64,000 nucleotides of DNA from Rhizobium sp. 18065. Its GTDB lineage: Bacteria; Pseudomonadota; Alphaproteobacteria; Rhizobiales; Rhizobiaceae. A program made the translations under genes and the position numbers. The notes below the pieces were generated by a model. That model searched no databases. It was not told the origin of the DNA and was given only the letters and a program-made list of their open reading frames with translations. The stretch is from NCBI RefSeq assembly GCF_902706095.1, contig NZ_CACSJP010000005.1:62001-126000 (forward strand), given 5' to 3'. This document shows, piece by piece, positions 44,794 through 53,614 of this stretch; positions within the stretch are counted from its first letter, which is position 1; each line of letters starts with the position of its first letter.

Positions 44794-45663
44794 GTGCCGG
44801 ACCTGATCCACATTGAAAACGACTATCTGGCCGTCGCGGTGTCCAGTCTCGGTGCCGAAATGCAGTCGCTATCGAGCAAGGATGGCCGCTCCTGGCTGTG
44901 GAACGGTGATGCGACATGGTGGACGGGCCGCTCTCCCGTGCTCTTCCCGATCGTCGGCAAGGCCCCGAATGATACCCTGGCCGTCAGCGGCCAGACCTAT
45001 CCGATGGGCCAGCATGGCATTGCCAGGCGACTGGAGTTCGCCTTGGTAGAGAGTACGGCCAGTTCATGCCGCCATGAACTGATATCGAATGAAGCAACGA
45101 AAAAAGCCTACCCGTTCGATTTCCGCCTGACCCTCACGCATGTGCTTGACGGCCGCAGGCTGACGGTCGCGGCAGAAGTGTGCAACCCATCGGACACGCC
45201 CCTGCCCTTCGCCATCGGTTTCCATCCCGCATTCCTCTGGCCCTTGCCGGGCGCCGAAGGAAAATCGCACGCGGTCGTTCTCGACAATAGGGCGGAACCG
45301 CTGGTCATTCAGCTTGAAGGCGGGCTGATCGGCAAGACGCTCGACACGTCACCGTTCAAAGCGGGCAGGCTTCAACTGGACCATGCGCTGTTTGACAATG
45401 ACGCTCTGATCTTCCCGGAAGGTGCCGGTACCGGTCTTACCTTTGCGGCGGAGGATGGCCCCGCCCTGCATTTCACCTTCGAGAACCTGCCCAATATCGC
45501 GCTCTGGCAGAAACCCGGCGCGCCTTTCCTCTGCGTCGAGCCATGGCACGGCATGGCCGCCCATGCGGGCGGCACGGCCGAACTGGTCGAGCGCCCGTTC
45601 ACGGTTGCGCTGGCCGCCGGTGACAGCATGCGTTTCGCATTTACCGTCGAGATTTTCGACTGA
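44794..45663 (+). CDS. Aldose 1-epimerase family protein (LacX-like)
   Basis: 289 residues, GTG start with GAAGGAA about 6 nt upstream. A galactose mutarotase-like beta-sandwich: DYLAVAVSSLGAEMQSLSSKDGRSWLWNGDATWWTGRSPVLFPIVG, YPMGQHGIARRLEF, AIGFHPAFLWPL with the His used in the active site, FLCVEPWHGMAAHAGGTAEL with Glu-Pro-Trp-His. Such proteins interconvert alpha- and beta-sugars or sugar phosphates. No sugar operon surrounds it; the substrate is open. Confidence 0.88.
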   Translation: MPDLIHIENDYLAVAVSSLGAEMQSLSSKDGRSWLWNGDATWWTGRSPVLFPIVGKAPNDTLAVSGQTYPMGQHGIARRLEFALVESTASSCRHELISNEATKKAYPFDFRLTLTHVLDGRRLTVAAEVCNPSDTPLPFAIGFHPAFLWPLPGAEGKSHAVVLDNRAEPLVIQLEGGLIGKTLDTSPFKAGRLQLDHALFDNDALIFPEGAGTGLTFAAEDGPALHFTFENLPNIALWQKPGAPFLCVEPWHGMAAHAGGTAELVERPFTVALAAGDSMRFAFTVEIFD

Positions 45664-45736
45664 CGCCTCGGCGCCATTCCCCTGTGATATGCGAGCCGCT
45701 ACAGTCGGCCAAACGCAGGAATCGGAGTGAACGCCC

Positions 45737-47431
45737 ATGAGCAATCTCGAACATCGCATCGACCAGGGCACCGGCCGCGAACCGGCCGACATCGTGCTGA
45801 AGGGCGGACGCTTCTTCGATCTCGTTACCGGTGAACTCGTCGCATCGGATATCGCCATTTGCGGCGATACCGTTGTCGGCACCGGCGGCGCCTATGTCGG
45901 CGTTGAAGAAATCGACATCACCGGCAGGATCGTCGTCCCCGGCTTCATCGACACCCACCTGCATATCGAATCGTCACTCGTGACGCCGCATGAGTTCGAC
46001 CGCTGCGTTCTGCCCTATGGCGTCACAACCGTGATCTGCGACCCGCACGAGATCGCCAATGTGCTCGGCGCCGAAGGCATCCAGTTCTTCCTCGACAGCG
46101 CCGAGCAGACGATCATGGACATTCGCGTCCAGCTCTCCTCCTGCGTGCCTGCGACACATCTGGAAACCGCAGGCGCCGACTTGCCGATCGAAAGCCTGCT
46201 GCCCTTTCGCGATCATCCAAAGGTCATCGGTCTGGCCGAATTCATGAATTTTCCGGGCGTGATCCACAAGGATCCGATCTGCATGGCCAAGCTCGAAGCC
46301 TTCCAGGGCGGCCATATCGACGGCCATGCACCGCTGCTGCGTGGGCTCGACCTGAACGGCTACCTCTCTGCCGGCATTCGCACCGAGCACGAATGCACCA
46401 CCGCCGACGAGGCAATGGAGAAGATCCGCAAGGGCATGCATATCCTGGTGCGCGAAGGGTCTGTGTCGAAAGATCTGCACGCGCTGCTGCCGATCATCAC
46501 CGAACGCCTGTCACCGTTCCTGGCCCTTTGCACCGATGACCGCAACCCGCTCGACATCGCCGAGGAAGGCCATCTCGACTACATGATCCGCACGGCAATC
46601 GCCCATGGCGTCGAGCCGCTCGCGATCTACCGCGCCGCCTCGATTTCGGCAGCCCGTGCCTTCGGGCTCCGCGACCGTGGCCTCGTCGCACCCGGATGGC
46701 GCGCCGATCTGGTCGTGGTCGACAGCCTGGAAAACTGCAAGGCCGAGATCGTCTTTGCCGGTGGTCGCCGTGTCACCTCGAAACTCTTTGCCACCCGCCA
46801 GCCCGTAGCGCCCGTCGGCCTCGACAGCGTCAAGGCGCGCATCGTCAAATCGGCTGATTTCGGCGTGCCGGTCACACAAGGCGAGACCCCGGTCATGGGC
46901 GTGCTGCCCGGCAAGATTATCACCGAATACCGGCGTTACCGCCTGCCTTCGTCCGGCAATCAGACGACCGTCGACCTCGAAAACGACATCATCAAGGTCG
47001 CCGTCATCGAGCGCCACGGCAAGAACGGCAATCACGCCAACGGCTTCGTTCAAGGTTTCGGCTTGAAGAAAGGCGCGATCGCCTCGACCGTTGGCCATGA
47101 CAGCCACAATATCTGCGTCGTCGGCGTCTCGGAAGACGACATGGCCATCGCCGCGAACCGGCTCGGCGACATCAAGGGCGGCTTCGTCGTCGTCGAGGAT
47201 GGCAAGGTGACAGGCGAAATCCCGCTGCCCGTCGCCGGCCTGATGAGCCTCGAGCCATACGAAAGCGTCCGTGACACGCTGCACGAACTGCGCAAGGCAG
47301 CCTACGCGCTTGGCACCACCCTGCAGGAACCCTTCCTCCAGGTCGCCTTCCTGCCGCTACCGGTCATCCCGCACCTGAAGATCTCCGACAAGGGCATGGT
47401 CGATGTCGACAAATTCTGCCTGATTGGGTAG
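45737..47431 (+). CDS. ade: Adenine deaminase
   Basis: 564 residues, full length. Amidohydrolase-type metal site [19 protein letters not shown], then [68 protein letters not shown], and the adenine deaminase C-terminal domain ([50 protein letters not shown]). It converts adenine to hypoxanthine and ammonia in purine salvage. No purine riboswitch was seen in the 73-bp gap upstream. Confidence 0.96.
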   Translation: MSNLEHRIDQGTGREPADIVLKGGRFFDLVTGELVASDIAICGDTVVGTGGAYVGVEEIDITGRIVVPGFIDTHLHIESSLVTPHEFDRCVLPYGVTTVICDPHEIANVLGAEGIQFFLDSAEQTIMDIRVQLSSCVPATHLETAGADLPIESLLPFRDHPKVIGLAEFMNFPGVIHKDPICMAKLEAFQGGHIDGHAPLLRGLDLNGYLSAGIRTEHECTTADEAMEKIRKGMHILVREGSVSKDLHALLPIITERLSPFLALCTDDRNPLDIAEEGHLDYMIRTAIAHGVEPLAIYRAASISAARAFGLRDRGLVAPGWRADLVVVDSLENCKAEIVFAGGRRVTSKLFATRQPVAPVGLDSVKARIVKSADFGVPVTQGETPVMGVLPGKIITEYRRYRLPSSGNQTTVDLENDIIKVAVIERHGKNGNHANGFVQGFGLKKGAIASTVGHDSHNICVVGVSEDDMAIAANRLGDIKGGFVVVEDGKVTGEIPLPVAGLMSLEPYESVRDTLHELRKAAYALGTTLQEPFLQVAFLPLPVIPHLKISDKGMVDVDKFCLIG

Positions 47432-47642
47432 GTTGCGCTGGCATCGCATATCATCTTTTGCTGGACCAGAAGGCGTTGAGAAGCCTGGTATCAGCATTGG
47501 GAAAACGACCAATTCCACGCGACGGACATTCATGGCAATCACCCGGACGACGTCATGTACATCATCGGACTGTTGGGTGTTTACAGCGACCGAAATCGAT
47601 ACTGTCCGTCGCAGCGATGGAACGAAAGGATCGAAACCATCC

Positions 47643-47843
47643 ATGACCAAACTTGAACAAATTGAAAAATCAGTCGCCGAGCTAAGCTCAAAAGATCTCG
47701 CCGCCTTTTCCGACTGGTTTGACAGCTTCCAGGCTGCACGTTGGGATCGTCAGATCGAAGAGGATGACGCCACGGGCAAACTGGATAAGCTTGCGAAAGA
47801 GGTTCTTGTAGATTTTCGCGCTGGCAAGACGCGGCCGCTGTGA
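47643..47843 (+). CDS. Type II antitoxin, partner of the RelE/ParE-like toxin
   Basis: 66 residues from ATG 47643. A helical N-terminus (MTKLEQIEKSVAELSSKDLAAFSDWFDSFQ) and the acidic, neutralising C-terminal pattern WDRQIEEDDATGKLDKLAKEVLVDFRAGKTRPL are typical of small antitoxins paired with RelE/ParE-like toxins in Rhizobiales. The stop overlaps the toxin start by 4 bases (GTGA), which sets the stoichiometry by coupled translation. No DNA-binding domain is obvious. The longer frame from 47424 has no ribosome site. Confidence 0.8.
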   Translation: MTKLEQIEKSVAELSSKDLAAFSDWFDSFQAARWDRQIEEDDATGKLDKLAKEVLVDFRAGKTRPL

Positions 47844-48097
47844 AACACCATGCGACAGCCGCTTTCTGGGAAGAATACCACCGGCTGCCACGCCACATTC
47901 GGGAGCTCGCCGACATTCAATTCGAGTTGTTGCGCACTGATCCCAGACACCCGTCTTTGCATTTCAAGCCGCTCGGACGCGTTTGGTCCGCAAGGGTCGG
48001 AAAATCGTGGCGTGCACTGGCAATACGGGATGGGGATGATTTCGTATGGTTCTGGATTGGTTCGCATGCGGGCTACGACAAGCTTATAAAGCAATAA
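47840..48097 (+). CDS. RelE/ParE-family toxin
   Basis: 85 residues, GTG start inside the antitoxin stop. RelE/ParE fold: SFW-like AAFWEEYHRLPRHIRELADIQFELLRTDPRHPSLHFKPLG, then WSARVGKSWRALAIRDGDDFVWFWIGSHAGYDKLI. Conserved basic and aromatic residues (Arg in WRALAIR, His in GSHAGYD) occupy the positions of the RelE-type active face. It is probably an mRNA interferase rather than a gyrase poison, but sequence alone does not decide. Confidence 0.82.
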   Translation: MKHHATAAFWEEYHRLPRHIRELADIQFELLRTDPRHPSLHFKPLGRVWSARVGKSWRALAIRDGDDFVWFWIGSHAGYDKLIKQ

Positions 48098-48214
48098 AAT
48101 TCGCAACAGCGTGCCCTCAGCGACATCGACTGCCAAACCAGGCTCTTGCTGCGAGAGACAAACAAATACAATCCATCCATCGCTATCACTCTCGAAGGCC
48201 TTGATGACCACACC

Positions 48215-48991
48215 ATGAGCTCTCAGCCCCTGACCAATCTCCGCCAACGCCTCGCCAACCTGTATTTCGGTCATCATACGGCAGCAATCCGCTTTCAAGC
48301 TGCCTTGATGGTGATCGATCTGGCGATCATCGGCTTCTTTCTCGCCGGTCCTTATCTGCGTGATCGGCCGACCTATCTGATCCTCGACTACGGCATCGCC
48401 ATCTGGATTGCCCTCGAATTGATCGCCCAGTGGTCGGCTTCACCCAGCACGCGCCGGTTCATCACCAAGCCGATGACCTGGATCGATATCTTCGTGCTTG
48501 GAACGCTGCTGTTTCCACAATGGCTGTTCAACTTCGCCTTCCTGCGCGTCGCCCGCATCTGGGCCGTCGTGCAGCGGCCGGTTTTCACCTTGATGCTGCG
48601 CCGCCTCGGCCTGCGCGAACAGGTCGATGTGGTCACCGCCTTCATCAACCTTCTCGTCTTTCTCTTCCTGGTGACCGGCTTCGTCTATACCTTCTTCTTC
48701 TATGCGGAAGATGCCGGTTCCGGCTTCATCGATGCGCTTTATTTCACCGTGGCAACCGTCACCACAACCGGCTTCGGCGACATCACCCTGCCCGGCACTG
48801 CGGGCAAACTGACCTCGATCGTCACCATGATCATCGGAATATCGCTGTTCGTCCGCCTCGCCCAGGCGATCGTCCGTCCCTACAAGGTGTCATTTCCCTG
48901 CCCCGAATGCGGCCTGCAGCGTCACGATGCCGATGCGGTTCACTGCAAGGCATGCGGTCATGTCTTGAACATACCGGACGAGGGCATGTGA
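48215..48991 (+). CDS. Potassium-channel-like membrane protein with C-terminal zinc ribbon
   Basis: 258 residues from ATG 48215. Six membrane segments: four N-terminal (about 25-120, including an Arg-bearing RVARIWAVVQRPVFTLMLRRLGLREQ that sits like a voltage-sensor S4/linker), then a pore module with selectivity filter TTTGFGDI near residue 188 between two helices. Channel filters of the TVGYG/TTGFGD type conduct K+. After the last helix comes CPECGLQRHDADAVHCKACGH (about 228-249), a four-Cys zinc ribbon replacing the usual RCK regulatory domain. A longer frame starts at TTG 48146 but lacks support. Confidence 0.82.
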   Translation: MSSQPLTNLRQRLANLYFGHHTAAIRFQAALMVIDLAIIGFFLAGPYLRDRPTYLILDYGIAIWIALELIAQWSASPSTRRFITKPMTWIDIFVLGTLLFPQWLFNFAFLRVARIWAVVQRPVFTLMLRRLGLREQVDVVTAFINLLVFLFLVTGFVYTFFFYAEDAGSGFIDALYFTVATVTTTGFGDITLPGTAGKLTSIVTMIIGISLFVRLAQAIVRPYKVSFPCPECGLQRHDADAVHCKACGHVLNIPDEGM

Positions 48992-49016
48992 CCCTCGCCC
49001 GGTATTTCGCTGGTTG

Positions 49017-49391
49017 TCAGTGCCGGTAGAGCACCATGCCTCCGTGGTAGAGGATGTCACTGCGGAATTCACCATCGGCGATGAAGCCGCTGTCGTCCCA
49101 ATAGTTGATCTGGCTGCCGCGGACCTCGTAGCGCCCCACATAGGCACGCTCGCGGCTGCCGCGACCCTCGATATAACGCCCACTCGGCAAAAGTTCGTGA
49201 CGAATGTGACCGTCTCCGGTAACCCACAATCCGACGTAAGGGTGATTGGCCATGTCGTTCTCCTGAAGATCGATAAACTGGTGCCGGTCCGCGCGGACAG
49301 GCACCAGGACAAAAAAGGCAAGGAATGCGAGTGCGGCGATCAGCACCACCAACCCCGGTGTGGCATGCGGCAGATCAGCCATTGAGGCCAT
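49017..49391 (-). CDS. Atu4866-domain protein with N-terminal membrane anchor
   Basis: About 124 residues. Residues 10-32 form one hydrophobic helix (GLVVLIAALAFLAFFVLVPV), then YVGLWVTGDGHIRHELLPSGRYIEGRGSRERAYVGRYEVRGSQINYWDDSGFIADGEFRSDILYHGGMVLYRH, the small beta-barrel domain known from Agrobacterium protein Atu4866. Function unknown. ATG codons at 49409, 49391 and 49382 are possible; the one at 49382 overlaps the stop of the upstream small gene by 8 bases, pointing to coupled translation. Confidence 0.75.
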   Translation of the reverse strand: MASMADLPHATPGLVVLIAALAFLAFFVLVPVRADRHQFIDLQENDMANHPYVGLWVTGDGHIRHELLPSGRYIEGRGSRERAYVGRYEVRGSQINYWDDSGFIADGEFRSDILYHGGMVLYRH

Positions 49392-49512
49392 GTCTCCGCT
49401 CATCCGCATCGCGCCACTCGGCGTAACTGTTCTTGATCGAGGCAAACACCTGTCGGCTTCCCGACAGTATCCAACGCAATGGGCTTTCCAGCAGGTATTG
49501 AAGAGCAGTCAT
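49375..49512 (-). CDS. Small amphipathic protein upstream of the Atu4866-like gene
   Basis: 45 residues: MTALQYLLESPLRWILSGSR, then QVFASIKNSYAEWRDADERRHGLNG. It has the best ribosome site in the neighbourhood, AGGAGG 7 nt before the ATG, and its end overlaps the start region of the Atu4866-like gene in another frame. It resembles the short, basic, amphipathic proteins (DUF1127-like) of rhizobia without their signature. Probably real because of the ribosome site and the overlap. Confidence 0.55.
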   Translation of the reverse strand: MTALQYLLESPLRWILSGSRQVFASIKNSYAEWRDADERRHGLNG

Positions 49513-49718
49513 GAAACATCCTCCTGGGATCTCGTCCCCGCCGGCCATCGTCGGGTGAGTTCCATATGGGGAACCGGATCCCGGAAGCGGTAGAACAGAC
49601 GCCCGAAAGGATTGCACAATCCTCCGAATTGCATAATACTCCAATTGGCAGGAAACGTGGCAATCCCTAGTTAGACACTGGAAGCGACCGGAAGCTGGAA
49701 CCTCAGAGTAAGGACAAG

Positions 49719-50621
49719 ATGACAATGTCGACTGCATTGCGTGACATGATTGCACGACACGCCAGCGAGGAAGGATTACAGGCAACGGCTGTGCCGCGCC
49801 TGACGCTGATCCGCGCCAGCCAGCCGAGCGAGCCGTGGCATGGCGTGCACAAGCCAGCCATCTGCATCATAGCGCAGGGGCGCAAGCAGCTTAAAGTCTG
49901 CGAAAATATGCTGGAATATGGCGCGGGTCACCATCTGGTCGTCTCACTCGATCTGCCGGTGATTGGCAATGTCTGCGAGGCGAGCATCGACGAGCCGTAT
50001 CTCTGCATGAAGCTCGACCTCGACCTTTCATTGCTGGGCACGCTGGTCCTGGAAATGAATGCGCCGATCGCCCAGACCACACCATCCTGCAAGCCGCTGG
50101 GCGTCGCCGAGACCCCGGCAGCCTTGCACGATGCAGCGGTTCGCCTAGTAGGTCTGCTCGACCGACCGCAGGACATTCCTTTTCTCGCACCTCTGGTTGA
50201 ACGCGAACTTCTCTACCTGTTGCTGCGCGGCGAACATGTGGGCCTGCTGCATCAGATGCTGACCCCGAACCACCGGCTGCAGAACGTCAATCGCGCGATC
50301 AACTGGATCCGCAACAACTTTCACAGGCCCTTCTCGATCGAGGCCCTGGCGATGGAAGCCCGGATGAGCAGTTCGTCGCTGCACGAGCATTTCCGCGCCA
50401 TGACCAACATGAGCCCGCTGCAATATCAGAAGCAGTTGCGGCTGCAGGAAGGACGTCGGCTGATCCTGACCGAAGCGATGGATGCAGCAACGGCCGGCCG
50501 CAGGGTCGGTTATGACAGTCCGTCACAGTTCAGCCGGGAATACCGCCGGCAGTTCGGCGCGCCGCCGCTCGCCGATGTCAACCGGTTGAAAAGCCAGCCG
50601 GACCAGTTGGCCGAAGCCTGA
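49719..50621 (+). CDS. AraC-family transcriptional regulator
   Basis: 300 residues. The N-terminal AraC_N/cupin-type domain (HKPAICIIAQGRKQLKVCENMLEYGAGHHLVVSLDLPVIG) is followed by two C-terminal helix-turn-helix motifs (FSIEALAMEARMSSSSLHEHFRAMTNMSPLQYQKQLRLQEGRRL and AGRRVGYDSPSQFSREYRRQFGAPP). The subfamily usually controls a neighbouring dehydrogenase or efflux gene; here the flanking genes are the Atu4866-like pair (divergent) and alpha-glucosidase (convergent). AAGGA lies 4 nt before ATG 49719. Confidence 0.9.
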   Translation: MTMSTALRDMIARHASEEGLQATAVPRLTLIRASQPSEPWHGVHKPAICIIAQGRKQLKVCENMLEYGAGHHLVVSLDLPVIGNVCEASIDEPYLCMKLDLDLSLLGTLVLEMNAPIAQTTPSCKPLGVAETPAALHDAAVRLVGLLDRPQDIPFLAPLVERELLYLLLRGEHVGLLHQMLTPNHRLQNVNRAINWIRNNFHRPFSIEALAMEARMSSSSLHEHFRAMTNMSPLQYQKQLRLQEGRRLILTEAMDAATAGRRVGYDSPSQFSREYRRQFGAPPLADVNRLKSQPDQLAEA

Positions 50622-50663
50622 TTCCCAGATCTGAGCCCCAGATCTGGGCCTCAGAGCAGAAAC

Positions 50664-52325
50664 TCAGATCTTGGCGCAGAAGCCATCCAATGCGCCGAGC
50701 ATCACCGATCCATCCTTGACCTTGCCCTCCATGCCCGGAAGCGCCAAGACCTGCTTGACGCTCAGGTGTTCCGGCAGCGAGATCTCCTGCGGTCCACGAC
50801 GCAGATTGAAGAGGAACAACAGCCGCTCGTCGCCCATGGAACGGGTGAAGGCCAGCACATCCTCGTTAGTGGCCAGGAAATGCATGTCGCCATCGGCAAG
50901 CGCGGCATGGGATTTACGAAAGGCGAGTGCTGCGCGGTAGTGCGAGAGAACCGAGTCTGGATCGTTCTCCTGCGCACTCACCGAAAGGGACTGGTGTTCG
51001 GCAGATACCGGCAACCACGGCTTGCCGGAGGTGAAGCCTGCCTGCTTCCTGGACTTGTCCCAGACCATCGGCGTGCGGCATCCGTCGCGCCCCTTGAACG
51101 CCGGCCAGAACCGGATGCCATAGGGGTCACGCAGATCCTCGAATTGCAATTCGGCTTCCGGCAGCCCCAGTTCTTCCCCCTGGTACAGGCAGACTGAACC
51201 GCGCAGTGTCGACAGCACGCTGATCGCAAGCTTGGCAACCGCAGCCCGCTCGTCGGCATTTTGCATGAAGCGGCTGACATGCCGGTTCACGTCATGGTTT
51301 GAAAACGCCCAGCACACCCAGCCATCGGCCACCTGGTTTTGGAACGACTGGACGCAATGACGGATATGCGACGGGGTAAAATCCGGACCGAGCAGGTCGA
51401 ACGTGTAACACATGTGCAGCTTGTCGCCGCCGGCCGTATAGGCGGCCACGGTCTTCAGCGAACGCGCGCCGTCCCCGACTTCACCAACGGTCGTGCGACC
51501 TTCATACTCGTCGAGAAGCGCCCGGAAACGCTTGAGAAATTCGATATTCTCCGGCTGCGTCTTGTCGTACAAGTGGCTCTGCATACCGTAAGGATTGACG
51601 TCCGGCGCGTCGAGGCCGGCCTCCTCGCTGTCCGGCGCATGCGGTGGATTGTCCCGCAGCTCCTTGTCGTGGAAATAGTAGTTCACCGTATCCAGGCGAA
51701 AGCCGTCGACGCCACGATCGAGCCAGAACCTGACGGTTTCCAGCAGCGCCTTCTGCACCTCCTTGTTGTGGAAGTTGAGGTCCGGCTGCGAGCCGAGGAA
51801 GTTGTGCATGAAATACTGCTTGCGCACGCCATCCCATTCCCAGGCCGGCCCACCGAAAACGGAAAGCCAGTTGTTCGGCGCTGTCCCATCCGGCTTTGCC
51901 GCAGCCCAGACATACCAGTCCGCTTTCGGATTATCGCGGCTGGCACGGCTTTCCTTGAACCACGGATGCTGGTCAGACGTGTGCGAGATCACCTGGTCGA
52001 TCATCACCTTCAGTCCGAGACGATGCGCCTCGTTCATCATCGCATCGAAATCGGCCAGCGTCCCGAACATCGGATCGACATCGCAGTAGTCGGACACGTC
52101 GTAGCCCATGTCGGCCATCGGCGAGGTGAAAAAGGGCGACAACCAGATCGCATCGACACCGAGCGAGGCGATATAGGGCAGCCGTTCGGTAATACCCTTG
52201 ATGTCGCCGATGCCGTCGCCATTGGTATCCTGGAAGGAGCGCGGATAGACCTGATAGATCACCGCCCCGCGCCACCAGTCTGTCGTCTTTGCGGTGGCGG
52301 CAGTCTTGGTGGTGCTCTTGGTCAT
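50664..52325 (-). CDS. Alpha-glucosidase (GH13 family, oligo-1,6-glucosidase/AglA-like)
   Basis: 553 residues from ATG 52325; the frame extends upstream but only the shorter form has the usual start, MTKSTTKTAATAKTTDWWRGAVIYQVYPRSF. GH13 regions are complete: SPFFTSPMADMGYDVSDY, VMIDQVISHTSDQHPWF, GFRLDTVNYYFHD (nucleophile Asp), RTTVGEVGDG (acid/base Glu), CWAFSNHDVNRH (Asp). It hydrolyses maltose-, sucrose- or isomaltose-type alpha-glucosides. No signal peptide, so cytoplasmic; it resembles AglA of the rhizobial agl systems, but no transporter genes are adjacent. Confidence 0.92.
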   Translation of the reverse strand: MTKSTTKTAATAKTTDWWRGAVIYQVYPRSFQDTNGDGIGDIKGITERLPYIASLGVDAIWLSPFFTSPMADMGYDVSDYCDVDPMFGTLADFDAMMNEAHRLGLKVMIDQVISHTSDQHPWFKESRASRDNPKADWYVWAAAKPDGTAPNNWLSVFGGPAWEWDGVRKQYFMHNFLGSQPDLNFHNKEVQKALLETVRFWLDRGVDGFRLDTVNYYFHDKELRDNPPHAPDSEEAGLDAPDVNPYGMQSHLYDKTQPENIEFLKRFRALLDEYEGRTTVGEVGDGARSLKTVAAYTAGGDKLHMCYTFDLLGPDFTPSHIRHCVQSFQNQVADGWVCWAFSNHDVNRHVSRFMQNADERAAVAKLAISVLSTLRGSVCLYQGEELGLPEAELQFEDLRDPYGIRFWPAFKGRDGCRTPMVWDKSRKQAGFTSGKPWLPVSAEHQSLSVSAQENDPDSVLSHYRAALAFRKSHAALADGDMHFLATNEDVLAFTRSMGDERLLFLFNLRRGPQEISLPEHLSVKQVLALPGMEGKVKDGSVMLGALDGFCAKI

Positions 52326-52526
52326 CGAGAAATCCTTTTGGCGGGAATCAGCGGCGGGACACGGTCCACGTACTATAGGTGAGCACAGCGCCGGCGCGAG
52401 TGGCAAGTCAGCTGTCAGGTTAAGACTGACATCAAGCTGTAATGTTCCACCGCCATATCGTTTGCAGGAAAAACTTGCAGGAATCGCTCCAAGCCCGTGA
52501 TGCGATTCCGGAAAACGCGATCCGCC

Positions 52527-53603
52527 ATGCCGAGACTGACCATCGTCACCGATGCCTGGCACCCGCAAGTCAATGGTGTGGTGCGCTCGATCGAAAACAC
52601 CAATCGCGAACTCAGCAAGATGGGCGTCACCGTCTCCATGGTCACGCCCGAGCCGTTCTCGAGCATACCCATGCCGACCTATCCGGAAATCCGTCTATCG
52701 CTTGCCACGCCCGGACAGGTGGGCAGGATAATCAAGAGCCAGCAGCCCGACTATGTGCATATCGCAACCGAGGGCCCGCTCGGCTTGATGGCCCGACATT
52801 GGTGCATCCGCAACAAGCAACCGTTTTCCACCAGCTACCACACCCGCTTTCCCGAATATGTCGCGGCCCGCCTCCCGGTTCGCGCATCGTGGCTCTATGC
52901 CTATGTGCGCTGGTTCCACAATCGCAGCGGCGCCTGCATGGTGGCGACAGAGAGCCTGCGCAACGAACTCTCGGCGCTTGGCGTTAAAAACCTATGCCTG
53001 TGGAGCCGTGGCATCGATACCCTAAACTTCCACCCGCGCCCGAAAAGCGAAAAGCCATTCGGCCTGCCGCGCCCGATCTTCATGACGGTCGGCCGTGTCG
53101 CGGTGGAAAAGAACCTCGCGGCCTTCCTCGATCTCGATCTGCCGGGTTCGAAAGTCGTGGTCGGCGACGGCCCTGCTCGCGCCGACCTGCAAGCCCGCTA
53201 TCCGGATGTGCATTTCACCGGCGTCAAGCATGGCGAAGATCTGGCCAGGGCCTATGCCGAAGCCGATGTCTTCGTCTTCCCGTCCAAAACCGACACCTTC
53301 GGCAATACGATCCTCGAAGCGCTGGCCTCCGGTGTTCCGGTCGCAGCCTATCCCGTGACCGGTCCTGTCGACATCATTCCGCAAGGCTCGACCGCTGGAG
53401 CGCTGGACAAGGACCTGCAGGTCGCCTGCCTCAGCGCCTTGCAGGGTTCACCCGAGGCGGCTCGCACGCTGGCGGAAACCTATTCCTGGCAAGCCGCTAC
53501 CGAACAGTTCTTCGACAATGTCGTGGAGGCCAAGACACAAAGGCGCAAACGCGGCCTGCGCCAGCGGCTCAGCACCCGATCAGTGGATGCCGACGCTATC
53601 TAG
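52527..53603 (+). CDS. GT4-family glycosyltransferase
   Basis: About 358 residues. GT-B fold with the donor-binding half ended by PSKTDTFGNTILEALASGVPVAAYPVTGP, the GT4 E-x7-E element. The N-terminus MPRLTIVTDAWHPQVNGVVRSIENTNREL and TVGRVAVEKNLAAFLDLDLPGSKVVVGDGP are typical of lipid- or polyol-directed transferases near SqdX/MgtA/PimB. Agrobacterium uses a GT4 enzyme of this kind to make glucuronosyl-diacylglycerol under phosphate limitation; whether this is its orthologue I cannot tell. Starts at 52500 and 52527 are both possible; neither has a strong ribosome site. Confidence 0.85.
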   Translation: MPRLTIVTDAWHPQVNGVVRSIENTNRELSKMGVTVSMVTPEPFSSIPMPTYPEIRLSLATPGQVGRIIKSQQPDYVHIATEGPLGLMARHWCIRNKQPFSTSYHTRFPEYVAARLPVRASWLYAYVRWFHNRSGACMVATESLRNELSALGVKNLCLWSRGIDTLNFHPRPKSEKPFGLPRPIFMTVGRVAVEKNLAAFLDLDLPGSKVVVGDGPARADLQARYPDVHFTGVKHGEDLARAYAEADVFVFPSKTDTFGNTILEALASGVPVAAYPVTGPVDIIPQGSTAGALDKDLQVACLSALQGSPEAARTLAETYSWQAATEQFFDNVVEAKTQRRKRGLRQRLSTRSVDADAI

Positions 53604-53614
53604 CCGAGACCTTG

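Noticed and set aside
47432..47642. Extended N-terminus or extra small gene before the antitoxin
   Set aside because: Frames here have no ribosome site, and the family length fits the start at 47643.
50622..50663. Repeated CCAGATCTG motifs between the AraC and alpha-glucosidase genes
   Set aside because: Short self-palindromic words in a convergent 42-bp gap; too little to call an element, possibly a weak shared terminator.
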